Origin: Cycas panzhihuaensis
Taxonomy: Eukaryota; Cycadophyta
DNA length: 64,000 bases
NCBI GenBank assembly: GCA_023213395.1
Contig: CM041465.1
Coordinates: 224,633,741-224,697,740 of the forward strand
Direction: 5' to 3'
The position numbers and the translations under genes were made by a program. Shown piece after piece: positions 44,231-55,715 of this stretch (positions within the stretch are counted from its first letter, which is position 1; each line of letters opens with the position of its first letter). The notes under the pieces were generated by a model. That model was not told the DNA's origin and made no database searches. It saw only the letters and a program-made list of their open reading frames with translations.

Positions 44231-45460
44231 CCCTCACAGTCATTTACACCATGTACATCTTCAACACCTATTATTCCTTCATCTTCTTCTACCCCAACTA
44301 CTTCAGATTCATCTCCACTTGATCCTGACACTTCTTCTGTTGATCAACCATTACGGCTAGAGGATATTGAGGTTCAAGTGACATCTATTAAAAAGCTACC
44401 TAAATGGTATACAAAGACAGTGAAGGACAATCAAGTCATAGAAGGAAAATGTCCATCCAAGATGAGGCATCAAACAAATTATGCACTTATGGCTGAAGTG
44501 CTTTGAGGCATATAAAAGTGAAAAGTGGAAAGCTGTCATGAATGAAGAAATCCATTTTATTGAAAAGAATGGAATATGGGATTTGGTGAAATTGCCTAAA
44601 AACAAACAGGCAATTAGTTGTAAATGGGTTTATAAAACCAAATTCCACTTTGATGGTTCAATTGAGCGTCATAAGGCTCAACTTATTGCAAAGGGTTTCA
44701 AACAAGAAAAGACATTGATTATGAGGAAACCTTTGCATCCGTAGCAAACATGAATACCATCAGACTTATTTTGGCCTTAGCTACTCAATACAAGTGGCCA
44801 ATTTGCTAGATGGACGTGAAGAGCACCTTTCTCAAAACGATCTTCAAGAGGAGGTATATTTAGAGCAACCTTCTGATTACATTGTATAAGGCAAAAAGCA
44901 TTTCGTTTGCCACCTCAAGAAGGCTTTGTATGGCTTAAAATAGGCCCCTAGAGCATGGGGCTCTAAAATTGATGATTATTTTTTGAGACATGGATTTCAT
45001 CAATCCACATCAGATCCTAACTTGTATATAAAAGTTAGAGAGGACCATGTAGTCTTTGTTGTCTTGTATGTTGATGACTTAGTGATCACTGGAAATGACA
45101 CTAAGATGATAGAAATTCTCCAAGGTGATCTTAAGAGGAGTTTTGTGATGACTGATCTTGGACTCCTCCATTATTTCTAAGGGTTGGAGGTATGGCAATA
45201 GCTAGGTCATATCTTCATCTCCCAAGCAAAATATTCTTGGGACATTTTGTAGCGCTTCAAAATGGAGGATTGCAAACTAACACCTATACCTATGGAGAAT
45301 GGCACTAAGTTAACACTCGATGAGGAAGCAAAACCAACAAATCCCACTTTATATCGGCAACTAGTTGGTAGCCTAATCTACTTCACCAATACTAGACTAG
45401 ACATTTTATTTGTTGTTGGCATTTGTTCCAAGTACATGTCTCAGCCTAATTAGAAATGTC
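44231..45460 (+). pseudogene. Copia-4 reverse transcriptase
   Basis: Frames at 44216-44506, 44481-44744, 44983-45180 and 45262-45453 give [49 protein letters not shown] and TLYRQLVGSLIYFTNTRLD. Stops replace several Gln/Trp codons, for example before TMKQAP-like sequence at about 44940, and there are frameshifts near 44720 and 44840. Confidence 0.88.
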
Positions 45461-46022
45461 GGAATGCAAAAACGTGTATATTGAGATACATCAAAAGCAT
45501 ATTGCAGCATGGCCTTTAGTATACCCATAATGAGAACTTCATCTTGGAGGGGTTCTCACATTTTGATTGGGTAGGTTGCCAAGATAGTTGCAGATCAACC
45601 TCGCGATATTGTTTCACCCTTGGTTCAGGAGTCATTTTATGGAGAAGCAACCTAATGTTACCTTATCATCCACGGAAGCAGAGTACAAGGCTGCAGTGAG
45701 CACATCTTGTGAGGCTATTTGGCTTAAGAGGATTCTTGGAGAGCTTGGACTTGAGTAGGATCACCCCACTTGGCTATATTGCTACAATCAAAGCGTGTTC
45801 AAGTTGACAAAAAATCTAGTTTTTCATGCATGGACCAAGCACATAGAGGTGCATCACCATTTTATCAAGGAGCACGTTTAGAATGATGAGATTAACCTCT
45901 TCTTCAGACCCACGGACTAGCAGATTGCAGATATCTTTACCAAGCCACTTGGTAGAGAGAAATTTAAGAAATTCAGAGATGATCTTGGTGTTCGACTTAA
46001 CATTGTAAACATAAAGAGGGGG
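45461..46022 (+). pseudogene. Copia-4 RNase H and polypurine tract
   Basis: Readings such as KHIEVHHHFIKEHV, ADIFTKPLGREKFKKFRDD and GVRLNIVNIKRGC correspond to the C-terminal end of Copia pol in mixed frames. AAAGAGGGGG precedes the LTR. Confidence 0.82.
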
Positions 46023-46147
46023 TGTTAAACCTTTATGTTTACATGTTAAGTAATGTACTTTATATTATTTCATTATATACTTTATGTTAGTGTGACTTAT
46101 CACGTAAGTGATAAAGTGCACACCCATATTCTTTCTAGTGACATAAT
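46023..46147 (+). repeat. Copia-4 3' LTR, part 1
   Basis: TGTTAAACC start and the TTATCACGTAAGTGATAA palindrome match the Copia-3 LTR. Broken by NA at ATAAT. Confidence 0.88.
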
Positions 46148-46520
46148 TGTAAGAATGAGTGGATAAGAGGAGGAGACATGTCATAAAGCACATGTGAAGA
46201 CACAAGAGATGACAATACGACAAATGACTCACAACTCTCCAAATCTCATTAAGAAAAGATGAAAGATACAAATACATATTTATAATTTTACACTAAGTTT
46301 AAACATAGGAGGTGGTTCAACAACTCTAACGCTCCCATGAATTTTGGTGTGCTCAAACTACCTCATTAATAGTTGGAGCATCTTTGACTTCTAGAAACAT
46401 TGACTTGGTATCTTCTCTCACTAGAATATTCTCATCAAGAACATTCTATGTGAGCAAGTATTCTAATGAAATGAAATGAACTTAAATGGACATGTAATGG
46501 GAATGTACATTATTCCAACA
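46148..46520 (-). repeat. NA 3' LTR
   Basis: TGTAAGAATG...TTCCAACA; pairs with 50142-50515. The adjacent complement of a polypurine tract is CCCTCCCATA (46521-46530). Confidence 0.93.
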
Positions 46521-46599
46521 CCCTCCCATAATGTTAAGTTCATTTCCTAACATAAACATCAGTGTCCTAAGTCTCTCAAAAATTCTCACAACTTAAAGT

Positions 46600-46863
46600 C
46601 TAAGTGAGAATATTACAACTTGAGGGACAATACATCAACTCAACTATGCCATGCTCCATATGCTGTCGAACAGAATGATGGTAATCTTCTACAAGCTTGA
46701 CTCTGTCATGGAAACCCAATCTTTTGATAGTTGGAAGGTATTTTGTTGTAGTAGAACAACTGAACAAGTCAAATATGGTTGAAAGGCTAATTAAGCCCAA
46801 AATGGCTTCTCGAATGTTGTAGATACTGCTTTGCATACTGTCTTGGTGGAATAAGCTATCCAC
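46600..46863 (-). pseudogene. NA remnant of Copia RNase H C-terminus
   Basis: The minus-strand frame ends HHSVRQHMEHGIVELMYCPS, resembling the HHFIRE...ELxYCPT segment that closes Copia pol. The expected ADILTK follows only as ILT before the stop. It sits where the end of pol should be, just before the polypurine tract, which suggests NA derives from a full Copia by internal loss. Confidence 0.6.
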
Positions 46864-46870
46864 ATCAAGA

Positions 46871-47111
46871 GATCAACCAGAATTAGGTGCCAATGCACAA
46901 TCTGTCATTGATTCGACCTTAACTGCTACAAGAGATCAACTAGAACTAAGTGGTCAATGCACATCCTATCGTTGAATAAGATCAACCAGGACTAAGTGTC
47001 ATCCACACCCTATCGTTGATTAGGCTCAATTAGAATTAAGCGGTCAATGCACATCCTGTCGTTGATTATGATCAACCAGAACTAAGTGTCATCCACATCC
47101 TGTCGTTGAAT
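46871..47111. repeat. Five tandem units of about 45 bp
   Basis: Units start near 46871, 46934, 46979, 47024 and 47070 and share GATCAACCAGAACTAAGTG and CACATCCTGTCGTTGA. Confidence 0.88.
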
Positions 47112-47984
47112 TGCCTTTGCAGTTGCCTTTACAAAGCTCCAAAAGAGGATTTCATCATCCTCATGCAGTACATGCTAGTTGTGATTATCAATGCGTGAAC
47201 ATCACGCTCATTGTCCAGCTTCTCCAAATGTCATAATCTTGGCATACAATATCGTGCTTGATTTTATGCACTATTGTCATTTTCCAAGACATTGTTGCTT
47301 CATAAAATTGTTAGGTGCTTTCATTAACACCACAACACTGCTATTAACATCACCATAACACAATATGCTTTAGCAATAAACTACCCAACTCACAAATAAA
47401 AGAGTTTGCGGTAGACAAAGGTATGATAAGTATCATGTAGGTTGATAAGAGTTATATACTCTACAATTCAACAACATAAGTTACTCGTCTCCTTCAGTTT
47501 CTGCACATGAAGAGAGATAGAGACTAGACATTTTTCAAGAGTAAGCAAGTATCAAGACTCTAATAAATCATTAAGAGTCATTTTGCATCATATGCAAGCA
47601 AATAAAGATGAGCAATCTTCTCATCAACCACTAGCAAATTGATGAACGCTACTGTTCTAGGTTCCAATTCTGCCATGTCATGTCGTGTCATGCCGTATGA
47701 CACCATGTTGTGCTACCAACAATTGGGTCTAGTTTGGCTTCCTATTTTCTCCTTTAACAACTCCCATAGGTCTTTCATAAGACTGGAAACTATTACATTA
47801 CATAAAACTTACATTTTGCCTTCGTGAATCTGGCAAACTATAGCTAGCAATTCACAGACATTTTACGAAGTCTGTAATTAAGAAAAATAAGAAAAATAGT
47901 GTTTAAATCACTGCAAATATGAGTGTCACATCACTCAGTGACCGCAAGGTGAATTATACTGAAAGAGTACAAATAAAAAGGTTT
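47112..47984. other. NA interior, unassigned
   Basis: No coding content or clear repeats seen. Confidence 0.5.
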
Positions 47985-48975
47985 AAAATACCTTTTAAAT
48001 ACACCATTAAAAGAGGATGAGGTACATTAAAGTTCCTCTTAAAGTGCTTTAAAAGGAGGACAAAGTATCTTAAAATCTCCCCTTTAAAACTACTCTCAAA
48101 GTACATTGAAAACTCCTCTTCAAATAGAGTCAAAGATATACTCTAATGAGGATTAGGTACTTGAGAAAAGACTCTTGAAGTACTCTTACATTGAAGCCAA
48201 AAATTGCCCTTGAAAGAAGACAAAATAAAGCTTGAAATCTTACAATCTTCATAAGGTATTATACCCTTTTATGCCATCAAAAATTGTACCTTAATGAAGA
48301 GGATGAAATGTATTAAAAATCCTCTTAAGGTACTTTACATGTTGCAAAAATGCTCTTTTGTGCCACCAAGAATGTACTTTAAAGAAGAGGATTAGATGCA
48401 TTAAAGATCCTCTTAAAGTACTCTTCTATGAAGCCTTCAAAGCTTGCCCTTTAAAGGAGGGAAATTTTCTTAAGATAACCCTTTTTGTTGCAAAAAAATA
48501 CATCCTTTAAAATGATTCTAAAAGGATGCCAAAAGTGTATTTGAAAGAGGATATAATGCATAAATAATCCTCATTAAACACTTTTATGTCACCAAAATAC
48601 AACTGCCATAAATATCCTTTAAAGAAGATAATATAAATCTTCTTAAGATATGCCATTTTTTTGCTAAAAATACTTCCTTTAAAGAGGATAAAGTATAAAA
48701 TTTGATAACTTTAAAATCCTTTTAAAGTGTTGTTTATACATAGTCAAAAAAGTACTATTTATGCCACCAATAGATACTTTAAAGAAGAGGATAAGGTACT
48801 TGAGACAATCCTCTTAAAGTATCCTTATGTCACTAAAAATATCATTTTAAAAAAAGGACAAAATATATATGAACATAGTCTTCTTGAGGTGCCCTTTTAT
48901 GTCGCCATGAGATGCTCTTTAAAAGAGGATAAAAGATCCTCTTTATGCTGCCTAAAAAAGACTGAAAGATATTAA
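47985..48975. repeat. Array of degenerate hairpin-forming repeats
   Basis: About nine degenerate units of 60-130 bp carry a CTTTAAAGAAGAGGAT-like motif (for example 48376, 48677, 48776) followed 15-30 bp later by its rough complement ATCCTCTTAAAGTAC (for example 48408, 48812). Each unit can fold back on itself. Units are separated by TATGCCACCAAAAAT-like spacers. Confidence 0.8.
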
Positions 48976-49319
48976 GAAGACATGATGCATGGGAGAATAT
49001 TCTTAAGATGTCCTTTCAATTTAAAGAGAAATACATTAAAAGAGAATCGATACATGATATTAATGATATTAAATCCTCTTATTATATCTCCCCAATTGCT
49101 AAAGAATATTTCACAAAATAATAAGTATCTCTCAAAATATAAGAGATAATAAGTATGTGAAATAATATTTGAAAGATAATTAAAAGTTCTCTATAACTCT
49201 TAACATTAGAAAGAACTTATAATCGAAATAAGCATATTCTTTTGAATATGCTAAAGTATATAATGTAATGTTAAACATTACATCTTATTGAAATCTTTTT
49301 AATTAGCTTTGATTTCCAA

Positions 49320-49795
49320 TTTTCGGCGACGAGTGGCTGGGCGGCGGCGACTTGGTTTTTCTGGCGGGCAACTGTTCAACGGCGAACGGTGACGTGAGTG
49401 GTGGCTCTTTGGTGGCATGGCTCCGGATATCGTGCATGTGGTGACTGTGGCGGCTCGTCTGGCGACTCCCCGACCATAGGCAGGTGGTGCAGGGATGACG
49501 GTGATTAGAGGCGGCTCCCTTTACGGCGACTCAAATGTCTTCCCTACAATTCGTCCCACGTCCTGCAATAGATTTTGATTTTAAGCGACAGTGAGAAGGG
49601 CGGCAGATCAACAGAGGGTTGCGTCTTCGACAGGGCAAAGTGCGGTGGAGGCTTCACAAATAGCGCAAGGGCAACGCACCATGCACTAGCAGGCAGACTA
49701 TAGTCCTTGAACAGGCGTGCGACCAGGTGATGGATGAAGGACAAAGGTGTCTGGCGGCTCTATGAAGCACTAGCGGCCCCGAATTACTGACGGCT
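49320..49795. other. GC-rich block in NA
   Basis: A sharp GC-rich island in AT-rich surroundings with repeated GGCGGC/GGCGAC. The minus strand has AGCCGCC at 49449-49455, 49510-49516 and 49753-49759. A 66-residue frame on the minus strand (49544-49744) has no recognisable domain. Confidence 0.65.
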
Positions 49796-50037
49796 CATAA
49801 CAAAGGCTTACATTTTTTCATCAGTCAATCCATCTAACTCTCCGAACTGAATATCATTGTTAGTTACATATATTAAATCGTAACAGTCTTTTCTCAGGAA
49901 TCAATAAGAGAGCAGTTAATGAAGAAATCTGTGTAAGGAGATAGCCAATATTTGCAGCACTTGCAGTGGTGTTTCTTCAAGACAAACACTTCATGCTATT
50001 TACAGTCAGATTAGTATCCATAAGAGGAGAGAGGCCC

Positions 50038-50055
50038 TTTTTTTTTTTTTTTTTT
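50038..50055 (-). repeat. Poly(A) tract in the NA leader
   Basis: Eighteen T on the + strand, 75 bp inside the PBS. Confidence 0.9.
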
Positions 50056-50129
50056 AAAGACAGAACCTTGCACATACATGGACAAAAATCAGAGACACAT
50101 ATGGCAGAACACAAGTGTCAAGAACCTAA

Positions 50130-50141
50130 GCTCTGATACCA
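50130..50141 (-). other. NA primer-binding site
   Basis: On the minus strand TGGTATCAGAGC abuts the 5' LTR. Confidence 0.93.
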
Positions 50142-50515
50142 TGTAAGAATGAATGGATAAGAGGAGGAGACATGTCATAAAGCACATGTGAAAAGACACA
50201 AGAGATGACAATATGACAAATGACTCACAACTCTCCAAATCTCATTATAAGAGATGAAAGATACAAATACATATTTATAACTTTACACTAAGTCCAAACA
50301 TAGGAGTTGGTTCAACAACTCTAACGCTCCCATGAATTTTGGTGTGCTCAAACTACCTCATTAATAGTTGGAGAATCTTTGACTTCTAGAAACATTGACT
50401 TGGTATCTTCTTTCACTAGAATATTCTCATCAAGATCATTCTATGTGAGCAATTACTCTAATGAAATGAGATGAACTTAAATGGACATATAATGGGAATG
50501 TACATTATTCCAACA
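50142..50515 (-). repeat. NA 5' LTR
   Basis: 374 bp, partner of 46148-46520. Confidence 0.93.
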
Positions 50516-50663
50516 ATAACATTGTAACTTGGGGGTCAATATACCCCTCATGCATCTTTGCTCACAAGAGAGCCCAAGGGACACTTGTCCTTTATGCATC
50601 TGTATATCTTGCATGTTTGATATTCATCAAACATGTAGTCTCTCAGAGTCTCTCCTCATAATC
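50516..50663 (+). repeat. Copia-4 3' LTR, part 2
   Basis: Continues the LTR after NA, including GTTTGATATTCATCAAAC, the counterpart of the large palindrome in Copia-3. Confidence 0.82.
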
Positions 50664-51134
50664 TGAAGTGATCAACTTCCTCTATTACTGCTATTTTTCC
50701 AAATTTCTATGAAGAGTTCACTAAAAATTATTAATGATAACAAAAAGTACAATATTGAAAGAAAAAATAATAAATACACCAATCAAGTTGACGGGGAATG
50801 CAGTCCACAGGGCTAGCCAATATGGTTCTCGATATGTCCAATTTGCCTAATACCATGTTTGAGATGGCCAATCCTCTTCGAGGTGAGGTTACCTCCAGAA
50901 ATTGCAGCCCAATGGGCTATCCAACTGCAGCCCTAAAGTCGACTTTATTCTAAGAAGAACAAATCCTAAATGATGTCTGGAATGGGGGCTTCAACCCCTA
51001 TATATAGTGGCATTTAATCTTCTAAAGGAAGTCGGCTAAAACTGGGACAGTTCATTGGAAATGAACCATGAATGATGTCGGCCAGAAGACAGGCTATGAT
51101 TGGTCAAAATAGGAGGGAAATTAGGGATGTAACA
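50664..51134 (-). repeat. Gypsy-4 3' LTR
   Basis: TGAAGTGATC...GATGTAACA, 471 bp. The complement of the polypurine tract, AGTTCCTCCCCTCT, follows at 51135. Confidence 0.95.
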
Positions 51135-51149
51135 AGTTCCTCCCCTCTA

Positions 51150-51500
51150 AAACATGCTTTGCCCTCAAAGCATGGGTAGGTTTTGATGTTGTTGTATCCA
51201 TGATTTTGATTCCCACGTTGTGTCTTTTGTGTCTAATGACTTCCATTTGATAAGGAATTCTTTGATTTCTCTTGATCATAATTTTCTTTTCCTTATTTGT
51301 AGGATTCCTTTTGGTTCGATAACTATTTTTCCTTCTATGTCTAGTTTTGAAATCACCATTTGAGGAGTTATCTTTTCCCCTAGCTTCTTTTTTAAGCAAG
51401 AATCTTGCTCTCTAGTGGTAGACTTAGCTGATATGCTACCTCTCCAATCTTTTCCTCAATTTGATAAGGTCCAAAAAATCTTGGTGCTAACTTTTGTTTG
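51150..51500 (-). pseudogene. Gypsy-4 chromodomain
   Basis: Minus-strand reading IKEFLIKWKSLDTKDTTWES followed by SWIQQHQNLPML-stop is an uninterrupted chromodomain core ending like Gypsy-1. The integrase tail towards 51500 is broken. Confidence 0.88.
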
Positions 51501-52420
51501 TTTGTTTGTCTTACCGATGCTTGTTTATACGGTTGAAGTCTCAGAAAAACGCAATCTCCAATCTCAAAACTTCTTTTAGATCTCTTTAAATCTGCTTGCT
51601 ATTTCATTCTATTCTTCGCCACCTCTAGATTGTTTCTTAGTATTCTAATTGTCTGTTCTATGTGCTCCTGTACTGATTGTACATGTGATATTTTGGCCCA
51701 TGTAAGTATTGATGGGGGTTCGTACCTGTATAGTGCCTAGAAAGGTGACATCTTTGCTACCATGTGGTATGGTATGTTATACCACCATTCTGCTAGGTGA
51801 AGTCATCTATGCCATTGATTCTATTTGTCTGATGAAAATTTTCGGAGGTAGCCTTCTCAGCATTTGTTTACTACCTCGGTTTGTCTGTCAGTTTGTGGGT
51901 GATAGGCTGAGCTTAAATGTAACTTTGTCCCCACTGCTTTGGACATCTCTTGCCAAGAATGGCTTGTGAATTTTGGATCCCGGTCACTAATTATGCTTTT
52001 GGGAAAACCATGTAACCGGTGTATCTCTTTTATGTACCTCTTGGCTATCTGACTAGCCTTTGCTGTCGACTGAGTCCCCATGAAGTGTGTGTACTAAATA
52101 AGTCTATCCACGACCACGAAAATAGCATCTTTGCCTTCTGAACGTGGGAGGCCTGTGATGAAATCCATCGAAAATTCTTCCCATTTCTGATAAGGGGTAT
52201 TCAGAGGCTATAGTAATCTCAAGTTCTTTACACACTCTATTTTATTCCATTGACAGGTATCGCATTCTGATACCATTCAAACTAAGTTTGCGTTCATGCC
52301 CTTCTAATAAAAGAAGTTTTGTATCCTTCTATATGTCTTATCAATTCCAGAATGCCCTAATGTGGGTGGGCTTCTTCTAATAGATCTTCTTTTACTTTGG
52401 TTGTGGTTGGAACAAATATT
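51501..52420 (-). pseudogene. Gypsy-4 integrase
   Basis: The frame at 51857-52081 reads AKASQIAKRYIKEIHRLHGF, ISDRDPKFTSHSWQEM and YHPQTDRQTEVVNKC, so the second acid and the Glu of the core are intact. The first part, near 52100-52420, is in other frames. Confidence 0.88.
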
Positions 52421-53000
52421 ATCCCCTTCCTTCAGATTAATCCTCCTTGTACTTGGAATTTTGATGTCTTTTGTTCTTGTATTGCTTCCAGTATTTTTTG
52501 TAAAACTCTATTGCTTTCATACTCCTTTATTAATTTAGGAATCTAATTGGGAGTTACTACTGTTATGGCCTTGATAGAAACTTCTTCCTCTGTTAGCCTT
52601 GATAATGGATCAACTATTGCATTTTCTTTTCCTTTCTTATATTCGATGCTAAAATCAAATGTTTGTAGTTTACTGACCCATTTTTGTTGTTCCTCAAATA
52701 GTATTTTCTGATTGAGAAAGTATTTTAAACTATCATGATCTGTTCTAACTGTAAATTTGCTTCTCAATAGGTATTGTAGCCATTGCTTAATAGCATGCAT
52801 TATTGCTAACATTTCCTTATCATATATCGGTTTTAATTTTTCCCTATTATTTAGCTTCCTGCTTTCATAAGTTATTAGATGCTCCTTTTGTAGTAATATA
52901 GCTTCGATTTTGAGTCAAGATGTGTCATATTCTAAAATAAAAAGCTGGCAAAAATTAGGGAAAGCTAATACTGGTGTCGTAACCCTTGCTTCTTTGACTC
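52421..53000 (-). pseudogene. Gypsy-4 RNase H
   Basis: The frame at 52543-52812 reads MLAIMHAIKQWLQYLL, VRTDHDSLKYFLNQK, FDFSIEYKKGKENAIVDPLS. The first part, with the ECDAS-type Asp, lies near 52870-52940 in another frame and is degraded. Confidence 0.87.
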
Positions 53001-53960
53001 TTTAGAATGCTTCTTCAGCCCCTGAATTCCATCCAAATGCATCTCTTTTTATTAGATCTGTTAAGGGGGATGTGATGTGTGCATATCCCTTGATAAATTT
53101 CCTGAGAAACCCTGTTGCCCCTAAGAAGCTTCTTACTCTTGTTACTTTCTTTGGCATGGGCTAATTTATGATAGCTTGTATCTTCTTAGGGTTGATCTTG
53201 ATGCCTTCCTGCATGATGACATGCCCTAGATACTCTAACTCCTCTTTTGCAAATGAGCATTTCTTTTTGTTTATGTACAACAGGGCCTTTTTTAATATTA
53301 GGAGGACAGCTCTTATGTGGTCTAAATGTTCCTCCCATGTCTTGCTATATATCAATATGTCATCGAAAAAGGCTAGCATAAATTTCTGTAGTAGTGGTTT
53401 GAGCGTTGAATTCATCATGTCTTGAAATGTTGCTGGGGCATTTGTTAGTCCAAATGGCATGACTTTAAATTCAAATAATCCCTCATGCGTACGAAATACG
53501 GTCTTATGTACATCTTCTTCCCTTCCTCTTATCTGATAATAACCTGAACAATGGTCGAGTTTCGTAAAGTATCTAGCTCCATGAATTTCATCTAATGAAT
53601 CATCTATTCTTGGGATGGGATATCGATTCTTCACTATCAACTTATTCAATCCTCTATAGTCAACGCACATCCTGTATGACCCATCCTTTTTTGGGTTTAC
53701 TATTACTGGTGATGCATATGGACTTGCACTTTTTATTATGATTCCTTGGAGTGAAAGTTCCAGAGTAATATTCTTAATCTCTCTCCTTAGGTTGTAAGGA
53801 TGCCTGTACGATCGAATGTTCATCGGGGCTTCTCCTGGTATTAATTCGATGGCATGCTTGTGTTCCCTTTTTGGTGGGAGCCCTTGAGGTTCTTCAAACA
53901 CTTCATTTCGTTCTTCCATGATCTTTTAGACTTTCAAGGGCACATCCTCTATTGCTATTT
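53001..53960 (-). pseudogene. Gypsy-4 reverse transcriptase
   Basis: An open minus-strand stretch (53161-53919) covers nearly the whole RT. It has [88 protein letters not shown] and the active-site [17 protein letters not shown] (FDD at 53359-53367). It ends with EYLGHVI and the start of the connection domain. Confidence 0.93.
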
Positions 53961-54460
53961 TGTAACATGTTATTATATATGCAGATGGATTTTCCCTCAG
54001 AATTTTTTCCATTTGATGCGATGATATTAGCCGGACGAGGGGAATGGAAGGTGCTTGTAGATGGTATTTTTGGTCTTTTTGATAAAAGCTCATGAACTGA
54101 ATCATGTAGTTAGTGATGACATTCCCCAGTGTCTGTAACCACTAGATGCCCAGTACTACATTGACTCCCCCAATCGACATGGTGAACATGCATGTTCTCA
54201 CTTCGTTCACTTATTTGTAGATTTGTCGATTTACAATAGCCACGACATGGTGTCTTCCCATTTGCAATCGAGGCTTGGAATGTATTCAATGGTTGAATTG
54301 GAATACCTAACTTTTCTGTTATTGCTTTATTAATAGAGTTGTGTGTACTACCACTATCAACTAGAACTGATACTGGTGCTCCTTTTAACATCCCTTGAAA
54401 TCTCAGAGTCTGTGGCCTGATGTGTTGCCCTATAATAGCCTGCAAGGATATCTACACATT
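53961..54460 (-). pseudogene. Gypsy-4 protease
   Basis: The frame 54110-54445 has TLRFQGMLKGAPVSVLVDSG, so the catalytic Asp-Ser-Gly is intact, unlike Gypsy-1 and -2, and NGKTPCRGYC. A frameshift follows near 54190. Confidence 0.88.
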
Positions 54461-55560
54461 TTCTATGTCTATCTGTAATAGTTCCTCTTCTTTAGCTTCT
54501 TGAACTTGCTACTCTTCTTTTGCTATCTCTAGTACTTCTATGTCTTTGTTGTTCATCATAAACACATTTTTGGGTTGGCATTGGTGTTCTTTGTTCCATT
54601 TTTCGTTGCATTTAAAGCACGTTCCCTTCCTTATATGTTCTTCCTTTGTTATAACCCCATTTTCTCCCATACTCATTATTAATGGAGGATTCGCCTTTGT
54701 TCCTAATTTTATCGAATTCAGATTTTGACTCTGCTTTTGACACATTTATGTGTCATATCTTCGGATATAAGCGGGACAACTTTCCCTTAGTTCTGCCTCG
54801 ACGTTCTTTGTTATTCTAATTGTTTCCTGGATGTTCAGGGGATCCATTACTTTGATTCAAAAATTTAAACTGGCTCTTCAATCTGCTGATGTATGTCTCC
54901 ATGATACATTCTTATGGTATACTCTTGAGACTAAACACTGGAGACTTTGAAACAACTTAGTATACTCCTGTACTGATCCCTGTTGTTGTAATCTAATTAA
55001 CTCGGCGAAGTAATCTGTATTCGACGAATCTTCATATTGGCCAAGTAACCATGCTTTCAGATTTTTCCATGTTTCCTGAATTCCAGAGTTTATCTTTAGT
55101 CACCATAGTACCATTTCAAAGCTCTTCCGTATAGATGCAGAGAGGTAGCTTCCATTTTTTTTTTTTCTGATAGTCTGTATACCCAGAAGTATGTCTCCAT
55201 TTGCAATAACCAGCTTCTAATATCTTTAGATCTTTCCGGATCGAATTTTTCAAGTGTGAATTTTGTTCCCTTAAGACCACAGTCTACTTGCTAGCCTCGT
55301 CTCTCATAAGTGGTCCCATTGAATCTCCTTATGTTCCTTTGTGGACCATTTTCTTGACCTTCTTGATTGACCCTTACATCTACAAATTGTAGTCATTTAT
55401 CTGTTCCTGATTGTTCCGATTCTTCTATATCACTTTCTGGCCTCTGGATTCTTAGTGTGTCTAAGTTTCCTTGTTTCCCCATGAATTGATTCAATCAGAT
55501 TTTCATAATTTTGGAGAGATCATTGATCTCATTTGTTAATTTATCTACCTTTTCTCCAAT
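54461..55560 (-). pseudogene. Gypsy-4 gag with zinc knuckle
   Basis: 54509-54745 contains KGTCFKCNEKWNKEHQC, with the full set of Cys and His that Gypsy-1 has lost, and an acidic linker. Sequence to about 55560 on the minus strand is gag by position and by fragments, with many breaks. G14 on the + strand at 55630-55643 lies in the leader between gag and PBS. Confidence 0.75.
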
Positions 55561-55701
55561 TGCTCTTGTCTGGGGCCCCATTTTCTTGGGAATGATACTT
55601 TTTCCAGATCTTAGTTCTGTCCCTTGTTTGGGGGGGGGGGGGGTGGGAAATTGGGTCCTTAATTTTGCCTTAGTTTCTTTGACTTCCTGCCTCGGAATGA
55701 A

Positions 55702-55713
55702 GCTTTGATACCA
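55702..55713 (-). other. Gypsy-4 primer-binding site
   Basis: On the minus strand TGGTATCAAAGC begins two bases inside the 5' LTR, as in Gypsy-1. Confidence 0.88.
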
Positions 55714-55715
55714 CT

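Larger units (their letters stand above)
46148..50515 (-). mobile_element. NA: LARD-like, mostly non-coding LTR element
   Basis: LTRs of 373 and 374 bp (46148-46520, 50142-50515), an exact PBS abutting the 5' LTR on the minus strand and a polypurine tract at the 3' LTR define the element. Flanks ATAAT and ATAAC fit a target duplication with one mutation. The 3.6-kb interior has only a scrap of Copia RNase H. The rest is a poly(A) tract, a GC-rich block, a hairpin-rich repeat array and a 45-bp repeat array. The LTRs differ at roughly 4-5% of sites by eye. It must have used proteins supplied in trans. Confidence 0.92.

Noticed and set aside
46871-47111. Regular repeats that might suggest a CRISPR-like array
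   Set aside because: There are no unique spacers; the units are directly tandem and lie in a plant retroelement.
55630-55643. G14 run
   Set aside because: A homopolymer in the Gypsy-4 leader; could be slippage or sequence error and carries no further signal.
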